NCBI RefSeq assembly: GCF_008041835.1
Contig: NZ_VRYE01000032.1
Coordinates: 1 to 56,277, forward strand
Reading direction: 5' to 3'
DNA length: 56,277 nucleotides
Origin: Ectopseudomonas mendocina
GTDB lineage: Bacteria; Pseudomonadota; Gammaproteobacteria; Pseudomonadales; Pseudomonadaceae
Below the pieces are notes generated by a model. The model saw only the letters and a program-made list of their open reading frames with translations, did not search any database and was not told where the DNA came from. A program made the translations under genes and the position numbers. Shown here in pieces: positions 34,732 through 45,247 of this stretch (its first letter is position 1; the number at the start of each line of letters is the position of its first letter).

Positions 34732-35118
34732 ATGCGTCATCGTAAAAGTGGCCGTCACCTCAGCCGCACCAGCGCTCACCGCAAGGCCATGTTCCAGAAC
34801 ATGGCGGTCTCGCTGTTCGAGCACGAGCTGATCAAAACTACCCTGCCGAAAGCCAAGGAACTGCGTCGCGTTGCCGAGCCGCTGATCACCCTGGCCAAGG
34901 AAGACAGCGTTGCCAACCGTCGTCTGGCCTTCGACCGTACCCGTTCGAAAGCCATCGTCGGCAAGCTGTTCAACGATCTGGGCAAGCGCTACGCCACCCG
35001 TAACGGCGGCTACCTGCGCATCCTCAAGTGCGGTTTCCGCGCTGGCGACAACGCTCCGATGGCTTATGTTGAACTGGTCGACCGTCCGGTCGGCGGTTCG
35101 GTAGAGGCTGCCGAGTAA
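34732..35118 (+). CDS. rplQ: 50S ribosomal protein L17
   Basis: Exit-tunnel-surface protein. The 128-residue product starts [20 protein letters not shown] from ATG 34732 after AAGGAATTG. Last gene of the ribosomal-protein superoperon; the terminator at 35180 follows. Confidence 0.98.
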
Positions 35119-35179
35119 GTCTCTGTTCCCTACGCCGAGTCGGCCTGCGTCAAGCAGCCAGTTCAGGCCAAGGCAACGA

Positions 35180-35213
35180 CAAACGCCCCAACAGTGTTGG
35201 GGCGTTTGTTTTT
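35180..35213 (+). terminator. Intrinsic terminator of the alpha operon
   Basis: A perfect 13-bp stem CAAACGCCCCAAC/GTTGGGGCGTTTG (35180-35192 and 35196-35208) with a 3-nt loop AGT is followed by TTTTT. It is the strongest terminator in the window. From here to katG at 35407 I see only a small hairpin GCTCTT-CCGT-AAGAGC (35323-35338) in the presumed katG leader. Confidence 0.97.
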
Positions 35214-35406
35214 GCGGCGGAAAAATCCTGGCTTTTCTCCTGTTGCGGTGGTGCTCGGTTTGGACGCGTCCGGGCGTCTATCGAAAGAAAATGACTATCT
35301 TGTCGTTGTGTTTCATATATTGGCTCTTCCGTAAGAGCAGGACTACTCTTCTTTCATTGTCGGCCACAGCCGTTGGAACCGACACGATGAGGAGAAGGAG
35401 AGAAGC

Positions 35407-37530
35407 ATGTCGAACACAGGTAAATGCCCGTATCACGCCGCAGGCCAGGGGACGACCAATCTGGATTGGTGGCCGAATCAGTTGCGTGTGGATCTGCTGA
35501 ACCAGCATTCCGAGCGCTCCAACCCGCTGGGCGAGACATTCAACTACGCCGACGAATTTAAGAAGATCGACTATTCCGCCCTCAAGGGCGACATCCGCAA
35601 GGTACTCACCGATTCGCAGGACTGGTGGCCGGCCGACTGGGGCAGCTACGTCGGTCTGTTCATCCGCATGGCTTGGCATGGCGCCGGCACGTACCGTCTG
35701 GTCGATGGCCGGGGTGGTGCGGGTCGTGGTCAGCAGCGTTTTGCGCCGCTGGGCGCCTGGCCGGACAACGCCAACCTGGACAAGGCTCGTCGCCTGCTGT
35801 GGCCGGTGAAGCAGAAGTATGGACAGAAGATCAGCTGGGCCGACCTGTTCATGCTGGCTGGCAACGTTGCCCTGGAGTCTTCTGGTTTCCGTACCTTCGG
35901 CTTCGCTGCCGGGCGCGCGGACATCTGGGAGCCGGATAACGACGTCAACTGGGGCACGGAAAAGGAATGGCTCAAGCACCGTCATAGCGAGGCGCTGAAA
36001 GACAGCCCGCTGTCGGCCACCGAAATGGGCCTGATCTACGTCAACCCGGAAGGCCCGGAAGCCAGTGGCGATCCGCTGTCGGCCGCGCCGTTCATCCGTG
36101 CCACCTTCGGCAACATGGCGATGGACGACGAGGAAATCGTCGCCCTGATCGCCGGTGGTCACACCCTGGGCAAGACGCACGGCGCGGTGCCGGGCGACAA
36201 GATCGGCCCCGACCCGGAAGCCGCTCCCATCGAGCAGCAGGGCCTGGGCTGGTTCAGCGGCCATGGCAGTGGCAAGGGTAAGGACGCCATCACCTCGGGG
36301 ATCGAAGTCACCTGGACGCAAACGCCGACCCAGTGGAGCAACTACTTCTTCGAGAACCTGTTCCAGTACGAATGGGAGCAAGTCAGGTCGCCGGCCGGCG
36401 CGATCCAGTGGGTGGCCAAGGATGCCCCGGAGATCATCCCCGATCCTTTCGATCCGGCTGTCAAGCACAAGCCGACCATGCTCACCACCGACCTGACCCT
36501 GCGTTTCGATCCGGCCTTCGAGAAAATCTCGCGGCGTTTCCTCAACGACCCGCAGGCGTTCAGCGAAGCCTTCGCCCGCGCTTGGTTCAAGCTGACCCAC
36601 CGCGACATGGGGCCGAAGGCTCGTTACCTCGGCCCGGAAGTGCCGAAGGAAGACCTGATCTGGCAAGACCCGCTGCCGCCAGCCGGCCCGCTGCCGTCCG
36701 CTGCCGACATCGCCGATGCCAAAGCGAAAATCGCGGCGCTGGGCCTGAGCGTATCCGAACTGGTTTCCCTGGCTTGGGCCTCAGCGGCCACCTTCCGGGG
36801 CGGCGACAAGCGCGGCGGTGCCAACGGTGCGCGCCTGGCGCTGCAACCGCAGCGCGGCTGGGAGGTGAACAAGATCGCGGTTGCCGCACTGGCCAAGATC
36901 GAGGGCATCCAGGCTTCGACTCGCCTGTCTCTGGCCGACCTGATCGTCCTGGCCGGTAATCTCGGCGTCGAGCAGGCCGCTAGTGCTGCCGGTACGTCGA
37001 TCGAGGTGCCGTTCGCCGCTGGTCGCGTCGATGCCTCGCAGGAGCAGACCGACGTGCACAGCGTTGAATACCTGCGTGGCCCGGCCGATGGCTTCCGTAA
37101 CTGGAAGGCCGATGGTGTCGATATCGGCGACGAGGTGCTGCTGATCGACAAGGCTCAGAAGCTGACGCTGACCGCGCCGGAGATGACCGCGCTGCTCGGT
37201 GGCCTGCGTGTGCTGGGCGCCAACTGGGATGGCAGCCTGCGGGGTGTGTTCACCGACAAGGTGGGCGTGCTGAGCAATGACTTCTTCGTCAATGTGCTGA
37301 GCATGGACCTGGAGTGGAAACCCAGTGGCGAGGGCTTCGATGTGCTGGAGCGCAAGACCGGGGCGAAGAAGTACACGGCCAGCCGTGCCGACCTGGTGTT
37401 CGGTTCCAACTCGGTGCTGCGCGCCTATGCCGAGGTGTATGCCCAGGACGGCGGCCAGCAGAAGTTCATCAAGGACTTCGTCGCGGCCTGGACCAAGGTG
37501 ATGAACCTGGATCGTTTCGATCTGGCCTGA
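35407..37530 (+). CDS. katG: Catalase-peroxidase KatG
   Basis: Bifunctional haem enzyme that destroys hydrogen peroxide and also has peroxidase activity. The 707 residues show the duplicated class I peroxidase fold. Visible active-site residues: distal Arg87, Trp90 and His91 in [11 protein letters not shown]; Tyr211 (LIYVNPEGP) and Met237 (GNMAMDD), which with Trp90 form the Met-Tyr-Trp adduct needed for catalase activity; and proximal His252 in [11 protein letters not shown]. So both activities should be retained. It starts at ATG 35407 after AAGGAGAG. It has no signal peptide and is cytoplasmic. In PAO1, as I recall, this position holds the unrelated monofunctional catalase katA. I could not find a convincing OxyR site upstream. 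Confidence 0.97.
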   Translation: MSNTGKCPYHAAGQGTTNLDWWPNQLRVDLLNQHSERSNPLGETFNYADEFKKIDYSALKGDIRKVLTDSQDWWPADWGSYVGLFIRMAWHGAGTYRLVDGRGGAGRGQQRFAPLGAWPDNANLDKARRLLWPVKQKYGQKISWADLFMLAGNVALESSGFRTFGFAAGRADIWEPDNDVNWGTEKEWLKHRHSEALKDSPLSATEMGLIYVNPEGPEASGDPLSAAPFIRATFGNMAMDDEEIVALIAGGHTLGKTHGAVPGDKIGPDPEAAPIEQQGLGWFSGHGSGKGKDAITSGIEVTWTQTPTQWSNYFFENLFQYEWEQVRSPAGAIQWVAKDAPEIIPDPFDPAVKHKPTMLTTDLTLRFDPAFEKISRRFLNDPQAFSEAFARAWFKLTHRDMGPKARYLGPEVPKEDLIWQDPLPPAGPLPSAADIADAKAKIAALGLSVSELVSLAWASAATFRGGDKRGGANGARLALQPQRGWEVNKIAVAALAKIEGIQASTRLSLADLIVLAGNLGVEQAASAAGTSIEVPFAAGRVDASQEQTDVHSVEYLRGPADGFRNWKADGVDIGDEVLLIDKAQKLTLTAPEMTALLGGLRVLGANWDGSLRGVFTDKVGVLSNDFFVNVLSMDLEWKPSGEGFDVLERKTGAKKYTASRADLVFGSNSVLRAYAEVYAQDGGQQKFIKDFVAAWTKVMNLDRFDLA

Positions 37531-37550
37531 CGCTTCACTGAGCGGTAACG

Positions 37551-37580
37551 CAACGCCTCCCTCGCGGAGGCGTTGTGCTT
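37551..37580 (+). terminator. Intrinsic terminator after katG
   Basis: CAACGCCTCC (37551-37560) pairs perfectly with GGAGGCGTTG (37566-37575) around CTCGC, followed by TGCTTTTGCTT. It separates katG from the ferritin gene. Confidence 0.85.
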
Positions 37581-37650
37581 TTGCTTGACCGAACCCCGCG
37601 TCAGGCGGAGCATTGCCACTTGTTCATGAATGCTACAAGGAATGCCCGGC

Positions 37651-38115
37651 ATGAAAGGCCATACCGAAGTCGTCGACTATCTCAAGCATCTGCTCAAAGG
37701 TGAGCTGGCCGCTCGTGACCAGTATTTCATCCATTCGCGGCTGTATGAGGACTGGGGTTTCAGCAAGCTCTACGAGCGCATCAACCACGAGATGGAAGAG
37801 GAAACCCAGCACGCCGACGCGCTGCTCAAGCGCATCATCTTCCTCGAGGGTGTGCCGGATATGGTGCCCAACGCCTTCTCCTTCGGGCAGACCGTGCCTG
37901 AGGCGCTGAAGCTGGATCTGGCGCTGGAGTACGAAGTGCGCGCGGCCCTGAGCAAGGGTATCGAACTGTGCGAGAAGCATCAGGATTACCAGACTCGCGA
38001 CATCCTCCTGGCACAGCTCAAGGATACCGAGGAAGACCACGCCTATTGGCTGGAGATTCAGTTGCAGCTAATCGACAAGCTGGGGCTGGAGAAGTACCTG
38101 CAAAGCCAGATGTAA
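37651..38115 (+). CDS. ftnA: Bacterial ferritin of the haem-free type (FtnA, formerly BfrA)
   Basis: Iron-storage protein forming 24-subunit shells. The 154 residues have the four-helix fold with ferroxidase ligands Glu18, Glu51, His54, Glu93 (the position equivalent to E. coli Bfr Glu94), Glu127 and His130. The residue equivalent to E. coli Bfr Met52, which ligates haem, is Thr52 here ([11 protein letters not shown]), as in the P. aeruginosa protein that was renamed from BfrA to FtnA. Many pipelines would still call it bacterioferritin. I chose ATG 37651 ([20 protein letters not shown]); an ATG 21 bases upstream is in frame but adds residues not found in the family. The adjacency to a catalase gene matches the catalase-ferritin pairing in PAO1. 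Its terminator has been split by an insertion at 38150. Confidence 0.93.
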   Translation: MKGHTEVVDYLKHLLKGELAARDQYFIHSRLYEDWGFSKLYERINHEMEEETQHADALLKRIIFLEGVPDMVPNAFSFGQTVPEALKLDLALEYEVRAALSKGIELCEKHQDYQTRDILLAQLKDTEEDHAYWLEIQLQLIDKLGLEKYLQSQM

Positions 38116-38149
38116 GCTGACTTGCCCAAAAAGAGCCCCGCATGTGCGG

Positions 38150-38327
38150 TAATGCTGTTCACTTAAGAAACGGTTGAGCTCGATCAGTCCCCTCGCCCCT
38201 CTGGGGAGAGGGTTAGGGAGAGGGGGAAACTGGCAGTTTTGCGGTGTTTTCTGCCCTCTCCCCCAGCCCCTCTCCCATAAATGGGAGAGGGGAGCCAAAC
38301 GTGTGCAACCTTAAGTGAACAGCATTA
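38150..38327. mobile_element. MITE-like element with IS4-type ends (178 bp)
   Basis: Perfect 18-bp terminal inverted repeats TAATGCTGTTCACTTAAG (38150-38167) and CTTAAGTGAACAGCATTA (38310-38327) are flanked by a perfect 13-bp duplication CCCGCATGTGCGG (38137-38149 and 38328-38340). There is no reading frame for a transposase. The ends resemble those of the IS4 group as I remember them (TAATGCC..TCAGTTAAG), and IS4 makes 11-13 bp duplications, so an IS4-family transposase acting in trans is the likely mover. The interior is rich in CCCTCTCCC-type palindromes. Confidence 0.8.
38190..38293. repeat. Palindromic CCCTCTCCC-type repeat inside the element
   Basis: CCCCTCGCCCCTCTGGGGAG opens the left half, and the right half holds a perfect 12-bp hairpin CCCCTCTCCCAT-AA-ATGGGAGAGGGG (about 38267-38292). 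The two halves are also complementary to each other (GAGGGTTAGGGAGAGGG against CCCTCTCCCCCAGCCC). Sequences of this sort are scattered in many proteobacterial genomes; I recognise the type but cannot count copies. Confidence 0.6.
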
Positions 38328-38352
38328 CCCGCATGTGCGGGGCTTTTTCGTT

Positions 38353-41187
<2,835 letters not shown>

Positions 41188-41322
41188 TTACAACGGGCCT
41201 CGTTGGGCGGGCGGAAAACGGTCGAGTATAGGGCTTGCCGCTACCCTGCGGCAAAGTGTGCGCCTGTGCCGAAACGGCGCCGGCTGCTAGAATCGCCGGC
41301 TGATTTCCTCAGGGTTTATTCG

Positions 41323-42708
41323 ATGCACGATCCGCACAGCGAGCGCATGAGTAGTAGCGAGACCCGCGCGGCCGGCGGCCTGGCCATGGTGTTCGCGTTT
41401 CGTATGCTGGGCATGTTCATGGTGCTGCCCGTGCTGGCGACCTACGGCATGGATCTGACGGGTAGTACGCCGGCGCTGATCGGCCTGGCCATCGGTGCCT
41501 ATGGTTTGACCCAGGCCGTGCTGCAAATTCCCTTCGGCATCATCAGTGACCGCATCGGCCGACGTCCGGTTATCTACGTCGGCCTGTTGATCTTCGCCGC
41601 CGGCAGCGTGCTGGCAGCCAATGCCGATTCGATCTGGGGGGTGATCGCCGGGCGCGTGCTGCAGGGCGCTGGGGCGATCTCTGCGGCGGTGATGGCGTTG
41701 CTGTCGGATCTGACCCGCGAGCAACATCGGACCAAGGCCATGGCCATGATTGGCATGAGCATCGGTCTGTCGTTTGCCGTGGCCATGGTGGTCGGCCCGC
41801 TGCTGACTCGCGCCTTCGGCCTGTCCGGGCTGTTCTGGGCGACGGCGGCGATGGCCTTGCTCGGCATCCTGATCGTCGCCGGCATCGTGCCGAAAGACGC
41901 CGGCCCGCTGCAGCATCGCGAATCCGGCGTGGCGGCACAGGCGCTGTGGCCGACCCTCAAGCACGCCGACCTGCTGCGTCTGGACTTCGCCATCCTGGCC
42001 CTGCATGCGGTGCTCATGGCCAGTTTCGTCGCCTTGCCGCTGGCGCTGGTGGAGCAGGGCGGGTTGGTCAAGGAGGAACACTGGTGGGTCTACCTCACCG
42101 CGCTGTTGATCGGTTTCTTCGGCATGGTGCCGTTCATCATCTATGGCGAGAAAAAACGCCAGATGAAGCGCGTGCTGCTCGGTGCCGTCAGCGTGTTGCT
42201 GGCCTGCGAGCTCTACTTCGCCTTCTTCGGCAGCAGCCTGCGCGCGCTGGTACTGGGTATCGTGGTGTTCTTCACCGCCTTCAACCTGCTCGAAGCCTCG
42301 CTGCCGTCGCTGGTCAGCAAGGTGGCGCCGGCCGGTGGCAAGGGCACGGCGATGGGTGTCTATTCCACCAGCCAGTTCCTTGGCGCAGCGCTGGGCGGCA
42401 TTCTCGGTGGCTGGTTGTACCAGCACGTGGGCCTGAACGCTGTGTTCATCGGCTGTGCCGTGCTCTGTGCAATTTGGCTGGCCATTGCTGTTACTATGCG
42501 CGAACCGCCGTACGTGACCAGTTTGCGCCTGCCGCTCGATGCCGCGGCACTGGCCGATGTCGGACTGGTCGAACGCCTCAAGGCGACGCCGGGAGTGGCG
42601 GACGCCGTGGTGGTGGTCGACGAAGCGGCCATCTATATCAAAGTCGATACCCAACAAGTGGATCGCACGTCAGTGGAGCGCCTGATCGCATCGGCGCCCG
42701 CGGCGTGA
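41323..42708 (+). CDS. MFS transporter, YajR-like with C-terminal domain
   Basis: Major facilitator of 461 residues with twelve predicted membrane spans. The motif-A segment between TM2 and TM3, FGIISDRIGRRPVIY (about 72-86), is typical. After TM12 a soluble domain of about 60 residues (LRLPLDAAALADVGLVERLK ... ERLIASAPAA) is predicted to be ferredoxin-like, as in E. coli YajR and its YAM domain. Substrate unknown. ATG 41323 was chosen for its upstream AGGG; ATG 41347 is an alternative. The same frame stays open far upstream antisense to uvrA, which is not coding. It matches PAO1 PA4233 by position. Confidence 0.88.
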   Translation: MHDPHSERMSSSETRAAGGLAMVFAFRMLGMFMVLPVLATYGMDLTGSTPALIGLAIGAYGLTQAVLQIPFGIISDRIGRRPVIYVGLLIFAAGSVLAANADSIWGVIAGRVLQGAGAISAAVMALLSDLTREQHRTKAMAMIGMSIGLSFAVAMVVGPLLTRAFGLSGLFWATAAMALLGILIVAGIVPKDAGPLQHRESGVAAQALWPTLKHADLLRLDFAILALHAVLMASFVALPLALVEQGGLVKEEHWWVYLTALLIGFFGMVPFIIYGEKKRQMKRVLLGAVSVLLACELYFAFFGSSLRALVLGIVVFFTAFNLLEASLPSLVSKVAPAGGKGTAMGVYSTSQFLGAALGGILGGWLYQHVGLNAVFIGCAVLCAIWLAIAVTMREPPYVTSLRLPLDAAALADVGLVERLKATPGVADAVVVVDEAAIYIKVDTQQVDRTSVERLIASAPAA

Positions 42709-42726
42709 GCAGCCTAGGAGAACGTT

Positions 42727-43218
42727 ATGGCCCGTGGGGTTAACAAAGTCATTCTGGTCGGCACCTGCGGCCAGGACCCGGAAACACGCTACCTGCCCAG
42801 CGGCAACGCGGTGACCAACCTGAGCCTGGCCACCAGCGAGCAGTGGACCGACAAGCAGACCGGGCAGAAGGTCGAGAAGACCGAATGGCACCGCGTCGCG
42901 CTGTTCGGCAAGGTCGCCGAGATCGCCGGCGAATACCTGCGCAAGGGTTCGCAGGTGTACATCGAAGGCAAGCTGCAAACCCGCGAGTGGGAAAAGGACG
43001 GCATCAAGCGCTACACCACCGAGATCATCGTTGACATGCAGGGCACCATGCAGCTGCTGGGCGGTCGTCCGAGCGGTGATGAAGGCGGTGCGCCGCGCCA
43101 ATCGCGTCCGGCCCCGCAGCGCGAGCCGCAACAGGCTCCGCGTCAGGAGCGTCCGGCTCCGCAGCAGGCCCAGCCAGCGCCTGACTACGACAGCTTCGAT
43201 GACGATATCCCGTTCTAA
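42727..43218 (+). CDS. ssb: Single-stranded DNA-binding protein
   Basis: Coats single-stranded DNA in replication, repair and recombination. The 163 residues have the OB-fold domain (about 1-110, [20 protein letters not shown]), a Gln/Pro-rich linker (about 120-152) and the acidic C-terminal tip [10 protein letters not shown], which binds partner proteins. AGGAG precedes ATG 42727. The uvrA/ssb neighbourhood is usual, though here the MFS gene lies between them as in Pseudomonas. Confidence 0.98.
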   Translation: MARGVNKVILVGTCGQDPETRYLPSGNAVTNLSLATSEQWTDKQTGQKVEKTEWHRVALFGKVAEIAGEYLRKGSQVYIEGKLQTREWEKDGIKRYTTEIIVDMQGTMQLLGGRPSGDEGGAPRQSRPAPQREPQQAPRQERPAPQQAQPAPDYDSFDDDIPF

Positions 43219-43238
43219 ATCTGAGCGGGCTCTAGCCT

Positions 43239-44123
43239 ATGCGAATGCGCCTGATGCTGCTGGGCGGCGGTAGTGCCCTGGGGCAAGCGCTGATCCGGCT
43301 TGGTGCCGAGGAAGACATCGGCTTCCTCGCCCCACGTCCGCCGGAAGAGGGCTGGGACGCCGCCAGCCTGACCACGCTGCTCGACGATACCCGCCCGGAT
43401 GCGCTGATTAACCTCGCCTATTACTTCGACTGGTTCCAGGCCGAGTCGGTGGCCGAGTCGCGTCTGCAAACCCAGGAGCGCGCCGTGGAGCGCCTGGCCG
43501 AATTGTGCCAGCACCACTCCATCGTACTGTTGCAGCCTTCCAGCTATCGCGTGTTCGATGGTTCGCGGGTCACCGCCTACAGCGAGAAGGAAGAGCCGCT
43601 GCCTCTCGGGCTGCGCGGTCAGGCGCTGTGGCGACTGGAGCAGAGCGTGCGGGCGATCTGCCCGCGGCATGTGCTGCTGCGCTTCGGCTGGTTGCTCGAT
43701 GACAGCCGCGAGGGACGCCTGGGGCGTTTTCTGGCGCGCGCCGAGCGTGACGAGGTGCTGTATCTCGCCGATGACCGGCGCGGTAACCCTACTCCGGTGG
43801 ACGATGCGGCGCGGGTGATTCTGGCGGTGCTCAAGCAGCTGGACTGCGAGTCGCCCTTGTGGGGCACCTACCATTACGGTGGCCACGAGGCCACCACGTC
43901 GCTGAGCCTGGGGCAGGCGGTACTGAGCGAGGCGCGTCACTATCGCAGCAATCTGGTCGAGGATGTCGCGCCGCAGGCGCACGCCGCTCGCCCGGATGCG
44001 GCCGATGAGCCGCAGCATGCGGTATTGGCCTGCAAGAAAATTCTTCACACCTTCGGTATCAAGCCGCGCGCCTGGCGCTCCGGTCTGCCGAGCCTGCTGG
44101 AGCGTTATTATCGTCATGGCTGA
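43239..44123 (+). CDS. RmlD-like sugar nucleotide-binding protein (SDR family)
   Basis: 294-residue extended short-chain dehydrogenase/reductase relative of dTDP-4-dehydrorhamnose reductase. The N-terminal dinucleotide site is present as LGGGSALGQAL (about 7-17), and the family's STDYVFDG segment appears as SSYRVFDG. The catalytic YxxxK found in RmlD after that segment is missing; the equivalent region reads PLGLRGQALWRLEQ. It may therefore bind but not reduce a nucleotide sugar, or act on another substrate. ATG 43239 and ATG 43245 are both possible starts. It overlaps the epimerase by 8 bp and probably forms one operon with it. It resembles PAO1 PA4069 by position. Confidence 0.75.
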   Translation: MRMRLMLLGGGSALGQALIRLGAEEDIGFLAPRPPEEGWDAASLTTLLDDTRPDALINLAYYFDWFQAESVAESRLQTQERAVERLAELCQHHSIVLLQPSSYRVFDGSRVTAYSEKEEPLPLGLRGQALWRLEQSVRAICPRHVLLRFGWLLDDSREGRLGRFLARAERDEVLYLADDRRGNPTPVDDAARVILAVLKQLDCESPLWGTYHYGGHEATTSLSLGQAVLSEARHYRSNLVEDVAPQAHAARPDAADEPQHAVLACKKILHTFGIKPRAWRSGLPSLLERYYRHG

Positions 44124-45036
44124 AATTCTCGTAACCGGCGGTGCCGGCTTTATCGGCTCGCACCTGGTTGACGCCTTGTTGGCCGCCGGCCATGACGTGC
44201 GCGTGCTGGACAACCTGTCCATGGGCAAGCGCAGCAACCTGCCGCTGGACAACCCGCGCCTGCGCTTCATCGAGGGCGACGTTGCCGACGCGGAGGTGGT
44301 CGCTCAGGCAGTCGCCGGCTGTTCAGCCGTGGCGCACCTGGCCGCCGTGGCCTCGGTGCAGGCTTCGGTGGATGATCCTGTAGCCACTCATCAGAGCAAC
44401 TTCATCGCTACCCTGAATGTCTGCGAGGCCATGCGCCGGCATGGTGTTCGGCGTGTGGTCTATGCCTCCAGCGCGGCTATCTATGGCAACAATGGTGAGG
44501 GCGTGGCGATCGACGAGGCTACAGCCAAGGCACCGTTGACGCCCTACGCTGCTGACAAGCTGGCGGGCGAGCACTATCTGGATTTCTACCGCCGTCAGCA
44601 TGCGCTGGAGCCGGCGATATTCCGTTTCTTCAATATCTTCGGGCCACGCCAGGATCCATCCTCGCCCTACTCGGGGGTGATCAGTATCTTCACCCAGCGG
44701 GCGCAGCAGGGGCTGCCGATCAGCGTTTTCGGCGATGGCGAGCAGACCCGTGATTTTTTCTATGTGGGTGACCTGATCGAACTGCTGCTGCAGGGCTTGC
44801 TGGGTGAATTCGTCGAGTCGCCAGTGAATGTCGGCTGGAATCAGGCCGTAAGTCTCAATCAGCTGCTGGCGGAGATCGGGGCGCTTTGCGGCGGCCTGCC
44901 ACAGGTGACGCACTTGCCGGCGCGTGCTGGCGATATTCGGCATTCGCGGGCCGACAATGCGCGGTTGCAAGCTCATTACCGCATGCCGCAGCAGACGCCG
45001 CTGCGTGAAGGGTTGCGTCAGCTGCTCGGGCTGTGA
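44116..45036 (+). CDS. NAD-dependent epimerase/dehydratase (UDP-sugar type)
   Basis: 306-residue extended SDR enzyme. Visible motifs: NAD-binding TGGAGFIGSH (7-16, GxxGxxG), the acidic VLDNLS after beta-strand 2, the SSAAIYG segment (about 118-124), and catalytic Tyr144/Lys148 in YAADK. This is the UDP-glucose/UDP-N-acetylglucosamine 4-epimerase class; the exact sugar cannot be read from sequence. The preceding RmlD-like gene overlaps it and appears inactive, suggesting a paired function in surface polysaccharide synthesis (inference). Its terminator has been split by an element at 45067. Confidence 0.88.
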   Translation: MAEILVTGGAGFIGSHLVDALLAAGHDVRVLDNLSMGKRSNLPLDNPRLRFIEGDVADAEVVAQAVAGCSAVAHLAAVASVQASVDDPVATHQSNFIATLNVCEAMRRHGVRRVVYASSAAIYGNNGEGVAIDEATAKAPLTPYAADKLAGEHYLDFYRRQHALEPAIFRFFNIFGPRQDPSSPYSGVISIFTQRAQQGLPISVFGDGEQTRDFFYVGDLIELLLQGLLGEFVESPVNVGWNQAVSLNQLLAEIGALCGGLPQVTHLPARAGDIRHSRADNARLQAHYRMPQQTPLREGLRQLLGL

Positions 45037-45066
45037 ATCGAGCCCATGAAAAAGCCGGCATTCGCC

Positions 45067-45212
45067 TAATGTCTGTCAGTTAAGCGTCGACGCTGCCAAT
45101 GGGTAGGAGCGGCGCCCCGCCGCGAACCAGGGCGATACGCGATTGAAAAGCTTCGCCCCGGGGCGGGGCTCCTACGAAAGACCGCTTTGGCAAGCTTATC
45201 TGATCGGCATTG
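45067..45212. mobile_element. Second MITE-like element with IS4-type ends (146 bp)
   Basis: Left end TAATGTCTGTCAGTTAAG (45067-45084) and right end CTTATCTGATCGGCATTG (45195-45212) are imperfect inverted repeats matching at 13 of 18 positions. The flanks GGCATTCGCC (45057-45066) and GGCTTTCGCC (45213-45222) match at 9 of 10 bases and look like an aged target duplication. The right end, read inward, is CAATGCCGATCAGATAAG, very close to the IS4 terminus as I remember it. No transposase frame. It is older and more degraded than the element at 38150. Confidence 0.65.
45103..45175. repeat. REP-like palindrome pair (GTAGGAGC type)
   Basis: GTAGGAGCGGCGCCCCGCCG (45103-45122) faces TTCGCCCCGGGGCGGGGCTCCTAC (ending at 45175) in inverted orientation. 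The same type occurs at 51090-51179. Such sequences are the common repetitive extragenic palindromes of Pseudomonas. This pair lies within the MITE-like element 45067-45212. Confidence 0.75.
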
Positions 45213-45247
45213 GGCTTTCGCCGGCTTTTTCGTTTCTGCGAGGGCTG

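Larger units (their letters stand above)
38136..38346. terminator. Bidirectional ftnA/uvrA terminator, split by an inserted element
   Basis: The 5' arm with A-run lies at 38128-38149 (AAAAAGAGCCCCGCATGTGCGG) and the 3' arm with T-run at 38328-38346. Joined without the inserted 178 bp plus one target duplication, they form AGCCCCGCA-TG-TGCGGGGCT flanked by A5 and T5, an ideal terminator for both convergent genes. In the present state each half keeps a shorter palindrome (CCGCATGTGCGG) but the U-run for each gene is now displaced. Confidence 0.75.
45048..45231. terminator. Bidirectional epimerase/oprG terminator, split by an inserted element
   Basis: GAAAAAGCCGGC (45048-45059) and GCCGGCTTTTTC (45220-45231) are perfectly complementary 12-bp arms 160 bp apart. 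Without the element between them and one target copy they close to GAAAAAGCCGGC-ATTC-GCCGGCTTTTTC, a standard bidirectional terminator for the convergent epimerase and oprG genes. Confidence 0.75.

Noticed and set aside
35270..35300. Possible OxyR site upstream of katG (CTAT...CTAT)
   Set aside because: The two CTAT tetramers are 17 bp apart start to start and no ATAG partners occur at the spacing required by the four-box OxyR motif.
38190..38300. CRISPR-like repetition in the CCCTCTCCC region
   Set aside because: There are no regularly spaced direct repeats with unique spacers; the structure is palindromic and bounded by transposon-type ends.
41188..41322. LexA (SOS) box between uvrA and the MFS gene
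   Set aside because: No CTGT-N8-ACAG match with acceptable similarity is visible, even though uvrA is SOS-regulated in some bacteria.
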